Source of the DNA: Pseudomonadota bacterium
GTDB lineage: Bacteria; Pseudomonadota; Alphaproteobacteria; Azospirillales; Azospirillaceae
Direction of reading: 5' to 3'
Length of the DNA: 8,984 nucleotides
Assembly: GCA_023413605.1 (NCBI GenBank)
Contig: JAEZPL010000679.1
Coordinates: 1-8,984, forward strand
Position 1 is the first letter of the stretch; each line of letters starts with the position of its first letter. A program made the translations under genes and the position numbers. This document shows, piece by piece, positions 1-5,641 of this stretch. A model generated the notes under the pieces. That model was not told where the DNA came from, made no database searches, and worked only from the letters and a program-made list of their open reading frames with translations.

Positions 1-1327
1 GCATGTGGTCGAGCACGGCCTGAAGCAGGCTGCGCTCCTCCTCCAACTGGCGGGTCAGGCGCGCGTGTTCCTCCTCATGGCGTTTGCGCTGGCCGACGTC
101 CTGGAAATAGATGGCCAGCCCCTTGGCGGACGGGAAGGCGCGCACGGAGAACCAGACGCGGGTCGTCGGCCCCAGGATTTCGAACTCCACCGGAACCCGC
201 TCGTCCATAGCCCTGTGCAGGCTGTGCCAAGCCTCGCTCCCGACCAGTTCGGGAAAGGCGCCCCAGCCGTTCCGGCCGGTCATGGCCGCGGATTGCGGCA
301 GCAGCGCCTTGGCCCGTTCGTTGAGGAAGACGACGCGCCAGCCCCGGTCCACCTCCACCACGGCGTCGGTGGTGCTTTCCAGGACGGCGGCCATCTCCAC
401 CGCGGTCTCGTGCATCCGCTCGCGCACGCGCAGGAACTGCCTCATCCCCCAGGCCGCCCCCAGGCAGGACAACAGCAGAACCGCCCCGAAGAAGGCCAGC
501 GACTGGACCATCGCCCGGTTCACCGGCCGCATCGCGGCCTCGCGGTCGATGCCGATGGCCAGGACGGTGCCGCGGACGCCGCTTTCCAGCGGAGAGACGG
601 CGATCACCCGGTTGACGCCGTCCACGCCGACCGCCTCGAACGGCTTGCCCTTGGCCGTTTGAAAAGCCTGAACGATGTGCGGAGGCAATTGGCGGCCGAT
701 CATGTCCGGCCGTTCCGGCACACGCGCCATGATGGTGCCGTTGCGGTCGGCGAGCAGGACCGCCGCGCCGGGCGGCAATGGGCGACGGGCGATGTCATCC
801 TCCAGCCAGCCCATGTCGAGCAGGACGGTGACGACGCCGGCCCGGCTGCCATCGGGCCCGCTGTAACCCAGCCGGAACGGCAGGACAGGCCGCCTGATTC
901 CCATGCCCGGCCCGTATTCGCCGAGCACGACGCCTTCGGACTGGAGCGCCTGACGGAAGGTGCCGAGGTCAGCGATGGACACCCCGATGGTCCGCGGATC
1001 GGTCGAGCACCAGACCATGCCCTCCCGGTCCGACACCTCCACGGTGAGGTAACGGGGATACTGCGCCCGCAGGCGGTCCATCGTCTCCTGGCAGGCGGGC
1101 ATGCCCGCCTGCGCGACGCGCGCCGCGACGAGCGTCGTCAGGACGTGCTGGGCATCCGCGACGATCCGCTGCTGTTCGGCGTCGATCAGGTCGAGCAGGC
1201 GGACGGCCTCGTTCCGGATCTCGACCTCACGGTATTGGCGCAGGTTGTACTGCGTCATGAACTGCAAGGCCGCGAGCGGAATAACAGCCGCCACGAGCAA
1301 AAGGAACAATCGAGAGTAGTGCGGCAT
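1..1327 (-). CDS. Membrane-bound Cache/PAS sensor protein, C-terminus beyond window
   Basis: I translated the minus strand by hand from the ATG at 1327: it stays open for 442 codons to the left edge, so the 3' part is missing. A membrane anchor lies at residues 5-24. An extracytoplasmic region of about 245 residues follows, with two PAS-like sensor lobes (VEVSDREGMVWCSTD at 96-110; LLADRNGTIMARV at 191-203), the look of a double Cache domain. A second membrane segment lies at 273-296. A cytoplasmic PAS domain follows (about 311-412; TTDAVVEVDRGWRVVFLNERA at its start region, FQDVGQRKR at its end), then a coiled coil (413-434) and a stretch (LLQAVLDHM) that usually opens another PAS. The output domain is off the window; histidine kinase or diguanylate cyclase are both possible. 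The start is uncertain: no good Shine-Dalgarno precedes the ATG, and a GTG sits directly upstream at 1330. It is transcribed divergently from the MHYT kinase. Confidence 0.85.
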   Translation of the reverse strand, partial: MPHYSRLFLLLVAAVIPLAALQFMTQYNLRQYREVEIRNEAVRLLDLIDAEQQRIVADAQHVLTTLVAARVAQAGMPACQETMDRLRAQYPRYLTVEVSDREGMVWCSTDPRTIGVSIADLGTFRQALQSEGVVLGEYGPGMGIRRPVLPFRLGYSGPDGSRAGVVTVLLDMGWLEDDIARRPLPPGAAVLLADRNGTIMARVPERPDMIGRQLPPHIVQAFQTAKGKPFEAVGVDGVNRVIAVSPLESGVRGTVLAIGIDREAAMRPVNRAMVQSLAFFGAVLLLSCLGAAWGMRQFLRVRERMHETAVEMAAVLESTTDAVVEVDRGWRVVFLNERAKALLPQSAAMTGRNGWGAFPELVGSEAWHSLHRAMDERVPVEFEILGPTTRVWFSVRAFPSAKGLAIYFQDVGQRKRHEEEHARLTRQLEEERSLLQAVLDHM

Positions 1328-1338
1328 CACTGGAACTG

Positions 1339-1374
1339 TCAGGGGAACCGCAACCGATGCGCCCAGGCCGTCAT
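1339..1374 (-). other. Possible 11-codon leader ORF upstream of the sensor gene
   Basis: On the minus strand a strong Shine-Dalgarno, GGAGAAGG (1384-1377), lies just upstream of an ATG at 1374. It opens an 11-codon ORF (MTAWAHRLRFP) that stops at 1339, eleven bases before the sensor gene's ATG. The sensor's own start has no comparable ribosome site. It could be a translated leader that delivers ribosomes to the sensor start by reinitiation. It could equally be a chance ORF, or a sign that the annotated sensor start is wrong. Nothing is known of its product. Confidence 0.25.
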
Positions 1375-1779
1375 GACCTTCTCCATAGCCGGCTCAAGGG
1401 CAGCAATCACAGAACCACCATTTTGCAAGGTTGTTTCTTTTTGCAGATTTCTTCATGCCACATGGATATGGAGATGCAACGGATAATGTCTTCTTTAATA
1501 CTTATTTGCACCTGCGAATGCCATTCCCCATGGAATCAATGGAGAATGGATAAAGATAATGAAGCACACAAAAGGCCAAGCCTAAGATCCGGGTTCTTGA
1601 TCCAATATGGATTGCTCGCGTCGGAACTACTCGGAATTCATCACTTTCCCATGCACGCTATTATCAACTTGCGATTGGAGAGATTATTGATTTTCACAGG
1701 CGTCGCAGCTGATCTATTGCCCACAATTTTATCATTTACCAGTTTTTAACAGTCACATTCCATTTTAGCATGAAGCAAA

Positions 1780-1811
1780 GGCCGCCCTTTTCCCCAAAAG
1801 GGAGAATGGCC
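1780..1811 (+). promoter_or_regulatory. Stem-loop in the 5' leader of the MHYT kinase gene
   Basis: A perfect 7-bp inverted repeat, CCCTTTT-CCCC-AAAAGGG, occupies 1785-1802. It can be extended across an asymmetric internal loop by GGCC at 1780-1783 pairing with GGCC at 1808-1811. It ends 6 bases before the kinase gene's candidate Shine-Dalgarno (GGAG, 1817-1820). It could be a leader hairpin that affects translation, or a regulator site in DNA. It has no following T-run in the coding direction, so it is not a standard intrinsic terminator. Confidence 0.4.
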
Positions 1812-1830
1812 GGGTTGGAGACGGCACAGC

Positions 1831-3663
1831 ATGCATTTCAGCAGCCACCACCAGCCGGCGCTGGTGGCCCTTTCCGCCGTGGTCGCGTTCTTTACCGCCT
1901 ATGTGGCGCTGGACCTTGCGGGCCGGTATCGGGCCGCCACGGGCACCGCGCGCTGGAGCTGGCTGGGGGCCTCCGCCGTGGCGATGGGCGGCGGCATCTG
2001 GTCGATGCACTTCATCGGCATGCTGGCGCTGCTGCGGCCGATCCCCCTGGGCTTCGACGTCGACATCACCCTGGCGTCGCTGATGCTGCCGATCCTGCTC
2101 ACCGGCGGCGCGCTGGCGCTGGTGGGCGGGGACCCGACCTCATGGCGGCGGCTGGCCACCGGCGGGCTGCTGATGGGCGGCGGCATCGTGCTGATGCATT
2201 ACATGGGGATGGCGGCCATCACCATCGACGCGGCGGTCGCCTACGACCCCTTCCTTGTGGCGCTGTCGGTGGCGATCGCGGTCGCCGCGGCGACGGCCGC
2301 CCTGAGGATGGCGGGGTTCGTCCGCTCGCCGGGGCAGCGCACCGTCGGGGCGCTGATGATGGGCGTGGCCGTGGTCGGCATGCATTACGTCGGCATGGCC
2401 GCCGCGACCTTCACCATGGTGGACGGTACGCCCGGAACACCGCTGTCGGAATCATCCATCAAGCCGCATCTGCTGGCGCTCCAGGTGGCCGGCGTGACGG
2501 GCGTCGTGCTCGCGCTGTCGCTCGCCTCCTCCACGCTCGCCCGGCGCAACGCCGAGGCCAAGATGCAGGTGGCGGAACGGCAGCTCGCCCAGGAACGGCA
2601 GGCGACGGAAGCCCTGCTGCGCCAGAGCGAGGAACGGCTGCGGCTCGCCGTGCAGGCGACGGGGCTGGGCACCTGGGACTGGGACTTGCCGAAGGACACG
2701 CTGCTGTGGTCGCAGCGGACCCGCGTGCTGTTCGGCCTGCCCGCCGGTGCCCCGATCACCTACGACGCCTTTTTGAGCAGGCTGCACCCGGACGACCGCG
2801 CCGCGACCGACGCCGCGGTCAGGGCCGCCCTGTCCCCCGCGGGCGACGGCCGTTTCACGGTGGAGTTCCGCGCCCTGCACCCGGACGGCACGTTGCGCTG
2901 GCTGAGCGCCCAGGGCCAGACCCTTTTCGAGGCAGCGGAAGACGGCCGCCGCCGCGCCGTCCGTTTTCTCGGCACCCTGCTGGACGTCACCGCCCGCCGG
3001 CAGGCGGAGGAACGGCTTCGCGCCTCGCTGGACGAGAAGGAGATGCTGCTCCGCGAAATCCATCACCGGGTGAAGAACAACATGCAGGCCATCTCCGGCA
3101 TCCTGCAACTGGAAGCGAGCCAGCTGTCCGATCCCGTGGCGCAGGAGGCGTTCGAGGCCGTCGTCCAGCGCATCCAGGCGATGGCCCGCCTGCACGAGCA
3201 GCTGTACGGGGCCGAGGATCTGCGGCGGATCGACCTGCCCTCCTACTTCGCGGAGCTGGGCCAGGGCCTGGGCGCGCTCAGCGCCGATGAGCGCATCGGC
3301 ATCGAAATGGAGATCGCGCCGCTGTCCTGCGACATGGACATGGCCATGCCGCTGGGCCTGATCGCCAACGAGCTGGTGACCAACAGCCTGAAGCACGCCT
3401 TCCCCGACGGCCGTTCCGGCACCATCCGCATCCGGCTGGTCCGCGACGGGGATGCCGTTCTGCTCCAGGTCAGCGACAACGGCGTGGGGTCGCCCACCGG
3501 CGAACGCGCCAAGGGTTTGGGCAAGCGCCTGATCGAAGCGCTGGCCATGCAGCTTCAGGCCGAGATGTCCATCGAACGCATCGGCGGCTACCGCGCCCGT
3601 TTCCGCCTGCCAGGCGACCGGTTCAAGGAACGGGAGTGCGCGGTGGAGGGTGTGGCGAGTTGA
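1831..3663 (+). CDS. MHYT-domain membrane sensor histidine kinase (HisKA_2 type)
   Basis: This is a complete 610-residue two-component sensor kinase. Residues 1-235 form a seven-helix MHYT sensor with its three diagnostic motifs: MHFIGM (59-64), MHYMGM (122-127) and MHYVGM (184-189). MHYT domains are proposed to bind a metal such as copper and to sense oxygen, CO or NO, but the ligand here is unknown. A coiled coil (238-270) leads to a PAS_3-like domain (about 265-392). The dimerisation/phosphoacceptor segment EIHHRVKNN (409-417) marks the HisKA_2 family, with His411 or His412 as phosphoacceptor. The ATPase domain shows its N box at NELVTNSLKHAF (513-524), a G1 box DNGVG (549-553) and a G2-like GLGKRLIEAL (562-571). 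The ATG at 1831 is preceded by GGAG at 10 bases and starts right at the first MHYT helix. No receiver domain or response regulator gene lies in the window, so it is an orphan here. It converges on hpnA across 33 bp. Confidence 0.93.
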   Translation: MHFSSHHQPALVALSAVVAFFTAYVALDLAGRYRAATGTARWSWLGASAVAMGGGIWSMHFIGMLALLRPIPLGFDVDITLASLMLPILLTGGALALVGGDPTSWRRLATGGLLMGGGIVLMHYMGMAAITIDAAVAYDPFLVALSVAIAVAAATAALRMAGFVRSPGQRTVGALMMGVAVVGMHYVGMAAATFTMVDGTPGTPLSESSIKPHLLALQVAGVTGVVLALSLASSTLARRNAEAKMQVAERQLAQERQATEALLRQSEERLRLAVQATGLGTWDWDLPKDTLLWSQRTRVLFGLPAGAPITYDAFLSRLHPDDRAATDAAVRAALSPAGDGRFTVEFRALHPDGTLRWLSAQGQTLFEAAEDGRRRAVRFLGTLLDVTARRQAEERLRASLDEKEMLLREIHHRVKNNMQAISGILQLEASQLSDPVAQEAFEAVVQRIQAMARLHEQLYGAEDLRRIDLPSYFAELGQGLGALSADERIGIEMEIAPLSCDMDMAMPLGLIANELVTNSLKHAFPDGRSGTIRIRLVRDGDAVLLQVSDNGVGSPTGERAKGLGKRLIEALAMQLQAEMSIERIGGYRARFRLPGDRFKERECAVEGVAS

Positions 3664-3675
3664 TTTCAGAATGAG

Positions 3676-3690
3676 GCGGGAGCCCTCCGC
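3676..3690. terminator. Weak hairpin between convergent genes, possible terminator
   Basis: The only structure in the 33-bp gap between the kinase and hpnA stop codons is a quasi-palindrome, GCGGGAGCCCTCCGC. It can fold into a short GC stem with one bulged G. There is no T-run on either side, so it is a poor intrinsic terminator for either gene. The site is listed because convergent ends need some stop signal, which may be Rho-dependent. Confidence 0.2.
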
Positions 3691-3696
3691 AATCGC

Positions 3697-4686
3697 TCAC
3701 CCGACCCCATTCCCCCGGAACCACGCCACGGCGTCGGCCAGCGCCTCCGCCGCCGGGCGGGGGCGATAGCCAAGCTGCGCCATCGCCTTGTTCGAGCGGA
3801 AGAACATGCGCTTGCGGGACAGCCGCACCCCGTCCACGGTCACCAACGGTTCCGCCCCGGCGCCGGAGACGCGGGCGAAGGCTTCCATCGCGTAGGCCAC
3901 CGGCAGCAGGGCGCGGTGCGGCAGGCGGATGACCGGCGGCGGACGGTTGGTCAGCGAGGCGATGATCGCCAGGATGTCGCGCAGCATCAGGTTGTCGCCG
4001 CCGAGGATGTAGCGTTCTCCCACCCTGCCGTCGCGGTAGGCCAGCCAGTGCCCCTCGGCCACGTCGTCCACATGGACGATGTTCAGGCCGGTGTCCACAT
4101 AGGCCGGCATGCGGCCGGCCGCGGCGTCGGCGATCATGCGGCCGGTTGGGGTCGGGCGGATGTCGCGCGGGCCGACGGGGGTGGAGGGGTTGACGATCAC
4201 GGCGGGCAGCCCGCGTTCCGCGACCAGCCGCCGGACCTCCTGCTCGCCCAGGAACTTCGTGCGCTTGTAGGGGCCGATCATGTCGTCGAGGGTGGAGGGC
4301 GTGTCCTCGTCCGCCTCCCCGTCCGGGACAAGGCCGAGCGTGGCGACGCTGCTGGTGTGGACGATCCGGGACACGCCCGCGTCGAGGGCGGCCAGCATCA
4401 GCGCCCGCGTGCCCAAGACGTTGATGAGGTGCATCCGGTCCGGGTCCGGCACCCACAGGCGATAGTCGGCGGCGACGTGGAACAGCGCCTCGCACCCCCG
4501 GACCGCCCGGCGCAGCGACGGTTCGTCCAGCAGGTCGCCGTCCACCACCTCGACGTCCAGCCCGTCCAGGTTGCGGCAGTCGGTGCCGCCGCGCACCAGC
4601 GCCCGGACGGGCAACCCCTCCGCCAACAGGCGGCGCGCGACCGCCGAGCCGACGAACCCCGTGGCGCCGGTCACCAGGACGGTCAT
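3697..4686 (-). CDS. hpnA: Hopanoid-associated NAD(P)-dependent sugar epimerase HpnA
   Basis: This 329-residue extended short-chain dehydrogenase/epimerase acts in the cytoplasm. The N-terminal Rossmann motif TGATGFVG (6-13) binds NAD(P). The catalytic set is visible as TSS (111-113) and YKRTK (Tyr140, Lys144), and NPSTPVGPRD (166-175) is the typical substrate-side loop of this family. The overall sequence fits the hopanoid-associated epimerase family HpnA (from memory, not searched). The family is tied to hopanoid loci by gene context, but I know of no settled reaction; action on a nucleotide sugar or on the sugar-derived side chain is inference. The ATG at 4686 has a strong ribosome site, GGGAGGG (7-base spacing from GGAGG). 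It is the second gene of an hpnM-hpnA operon, 32 bp after hpnM. A longer minus-strand frame over the same DNA (3623-4771) is a GC-rich shadow. Confidence 0.9.
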   Translation of the reverse strand: MTVLVTGATGFVGSAVARRLLAEGLPVRALVRGGTDCRNLDGLDVEVVDGDLLDEPSLRRAVRGCEALFHVAADYRLWVPDPDRMHLINVLGTRALMLAALDAGVSRIVHTSSVATLGLVPDGEADEDTPSTLDDMIGPYKRTKFLGEQEVRRLVAERGLPAVIVNPSTPVGPRDIRPTPTGRMIADAAAGRMPAYVDTGLNIVHVDDVAEGHWLAYRDGRVGERYILGGDNLMLRDILAIIASLTNRPPPVIRLPHRALLPVAYAMEAFARVSGAGAEPLVTVDGVRLSRKRMFFRSNKAMAQLGYRPRPAAEALADAVAWFRGNGVG

Positions 4687-4718
4687 CCCTCACCCTCCCT
4701 TGCTGCGCTGCCTCGTCC

Positions 4719-5384
4719 CTATTGCCGTGTGGTTGCGGCGATCTCGCGGGTCTTGGCGTCGAGGCGGGCAATCAGTCCCTGGACGCCCTCGTCCTGGATC
4801 GTCCGCGCGAAGTCCGACCGGCGGGTCGCCAGCTCGCTGATCGTCCGATCCAGAAAGACGTCCGCGATCTTCCAGCCGCCCCCGCCCGATCCGCCGTCCA
4901 CGGGACGGAGGAGAAAGTTGATGCCGGTCGGCTTGTCGTCGGGTGGAATGATTTCGGTTTCCACGACCGTGCCGGCCTGGGTCGGACGCTCGCCCTGCAC
5001 CTCCAGCCGTTCGCCGCCGTAGTCGGTGAAGTTGGCGGCGTAGTTGGCGACGCTGTAGCGCGTGAAGGCGTCGATGGCCTTGTCCTGCTGCTCCGGCGTG
5101 GCGCTGGCCCAAGCCGATCCGACCACGACGCGGGTCATCAGCGGAACGTTGAACGCCTTTTCGAAGGCGGGGCGGATGCGGTCGAACCGCCCCTGGAAGC
5201 CGAGCGCCCGCCCGTTCCTCATCACGTCCAGCAGCGTGTCGTAGAAGCCCTGGACCACGCTGCGCGGCGTCACCTGCGCCCGCGCCATCCCGCCGGGATA
5301 GAGGGCCGAAAAGGCCAGGATGGCCGCGAACAGCGCTAGACGCCGCGGGTTGGCCAGGGAAGAAAGCACCTTGCCGGCGACCAC
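4719..5384 (-). CDS. hpnM: Hopanoid-associated periplasmic lipid carrier HpnM (MlaC/Ttg2D-like)
   Basis: This 221-residue secreted protein has a clear signal peptide: a basic n-region (RR at 14-15), a hydrophobic core (16-29) and an ARA-Q junction, giving likely cleavage after residue 36. The mature part matches the MlaC/Ttg2D 'toluene tolerance' fold by pattern: a start VTPRSVVQGFYDTLLDVM (38-55), then RFDRIRPAFEKAFNVPLMTR (66-85), then ERLEVQGERP and NFLLRP strands and a WKIADVFLDRTISELATRRSDF motif region (about 170-191). In the family, MlaC-type proteins carry lipids across the periplasm; HpnM is thought to do this for hopanoids with the RND exporter HpnN, which is not present here. The start is GTG at 5384, chosen because GGAGG (5398-5394) lies 9 bases upstream and the signal peptide begins there. 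It is first in the hpnM-hpnA operon, divergent from hpnIJK. Confidence 0.9.
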   Translation of the reverse strand: MVAGKVLSSLANPRRLALFAAILAFSALYPGGMARAQVTPRSVVQGFYDTLLDVMRNGRALGFQGRFDRIRPAFEKAFNVPLMTRVVVGSAWASATPEQQDKAIDAFTRYSVANYAANFTDYGGERLEVQGERPTQAGTVVETEIIPPDDKPTGINFLLRPVDGGSGGGGWKIADVFLDRTISELATRRSDFARTIQDEGVQGLIARLDAKTREIAATTRQ

Positions 5385-5393
5385 GGTGGCAAG

Positions 5394-5398
5394 CCTCC
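5394..5398 (-). promoter_or_regulatory. Ribosome binding site deciding the GTG start of hpnM
   Basis: GGAGG on the minus strand, 9 bases before the GTG at 5384. It is a full match to the anti-Shine-Dalgarno core and fixes the non-ATG start. Confidence 0.7.
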
Positions 5399-5446
5399 GG
5401 GATGATGAAGGGGAGTCGGGGAAAACAGGCGAGAAATCCGAAGCGC

Positions 5447-5475
5447 ACTATGACGGCGCGAATGTCCGCGAACAA
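5447..5475 (-). promoter_or_regulatory. Candidate sigma-70 promoter for hpnM-hpnA
   Basis: On the minus strand, TTGTTC (5475-5470) and CATAGT (5452-5447) are separated by 17 bp. They match the -35 and -10 consensus at four positions each. Transcription would begin near 5440, giving a leader of about 55 bases before the hpnM GTG. This is assigned by eye and has no experimental support. Confidence 0.35.
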
Positions 5476-5501
5476 GAAGCCCCAATGATCCGGCGCTACC
5501 C

Positions 5502-5511
5502 CCAAATTTGG
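5502..5511. repeat. Perfect 10-bp palindrome in the hpn divergent promoter region
   Basis: CCAAATTTGG reads the same on both strands. It ends 2 bp before the left arm of the larger inverted repeat at 5514-5546. It is a possible half of a composite operator; the binding factor is unknown. Confidence 0.45.
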
Positions 5512-5513
5512 AT

Positions 5514-5546
5514 GGCTGTCTTCATAAAGAGTGCAGTCAGACAGCC
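5514..5546. promoter_or_regulatory. Inverted repeat, candidate operator shared by hpnMA and hpnIJK
   Basis: GGCTGTCT (5514-5521) and AGACAGCC (5539-5546) are perfect 8-bp inverted arms separated by 17 bp. The centre lies near the middle of the 257-bp divergent region, roughly 75-90 bp upstream of both predicted transcription starts. That position suits a dimeric activator serving both operons. As RNA it could also form a stem with a 17-nt loop, but it lies outside the predicted transcripts. No known regulator consensus was recognised. Confidence 0.45.
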
Positions 5547-5571
5547 GCACGGACACCAAATCCGCATTGTC

Positions 5572-5617
5572 TTGAACCGCCTTTTGTTGTTGCCTGTACA
5601 CCGAGCGACGGCATGAT
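5572..5617 (+). promoter_or_regulatory. Candidate promoter(s) for hpnIJK
   Basis: Two overlapping possibilities were seen. The first is TTGAAC (5572-5577), 17 bp, TGTACA (5595-5600), with a good -35 but a poor -10. The second is TTGCCT (5590-5595), 16 bp, CATGAT (5612-5617), with four of six matches in each box. Both end within 45 bp of the hpnI GTG, so the leader would be short. Neither is decisive. Confidence 0.3.
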
Positions 5618-5627
5618 TTTACCCTGT

Positions 5628-5635
5628 GGAGCAGG
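5628..5635 (+). promoter_or_regulatory. Ribosome binding site favouring the GTG start of hpnI
   Basis: GGAGCAGG contains GGAG 10 bases, and AGG 6 bases, before the GTG at 5642. The next in-frame candidate, ATG at 5657, would be 25 bases from GGAG, which is too far. Confidence 0.55.
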
Positions 5636-5641
5636 TTTCGG

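Larger units (their letters stand above)
1328..1830. other. AT-rich intergenic region between divergent sensor genes
   Basis: This 503-bp stretch lies between the start codons of two divergent sensor genes. Hand counts give about 40% GC at 1501-1560 and 38% at 1681-1740, far below the surrounding genes. A plus-strand ORF (1357-1749, 130 codons) crosses it, but its translation has no recognisable domain and no good ribosome site, and its composition is unlike its neighbours, so I do not call it a gene. Small inverted repeats occur: ATTCC-CCAT-GGAAT at 1523-1536 and ATCCA-ATA-TGGAT at 1600-1612. The promoters of both flanking genes must lie here, but I could not find a convincing -35/-10 pair on either strand. 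No GGAAC-N16/17-CGTT general-stress sigma motif was found. Confidence 0.6.

Noticed and set aside
5..1486. 493-codon plus-strand ORF at the left edge
   Set aside because: It is antisense to the minus-strand sensor, whose translation shows membrane helices, Cache-like and PAS features. The plus-strand product is a His/Arg/Gly/Pro-rich low-complexity shadow.
1622..1650. GGAAC at about 1623 as a general-stress promoter for the kinase
   Set aside because: No CGTT-like -10 element follows at 16-17 bp.
1357..1749. 130-codon plus-strand ORF in the AT-rich spacer
   Set aside because: No recognisable domain or ribosome site, and it starts inside the 5' leader of the divergent gene. Kept as part of the spacer description only.
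1770..3290. 506-codon plus-strand ORF in a second frame over the kinase
   Set aside because: The product is Arg/Gly/Ala-rich without domains, while the other frame carries complete MHYT, PAS, HisKA_2 and ATPase motifs.
3916..5022. 368-codon plus-strand ORF over hpnA and hpnM
   Set aside because: Its composition is that of a shadow, and the minus-strand genes have clear motifs and ribosome sites.
5385..5641. EcfG-type (GGAAC-N16/17-CGTT) promoter for the hpn operons
   Set aside because: Looked for because EcfG controls a hopanoid gene elsewhere; no GGAAC was found on either strand of this region.
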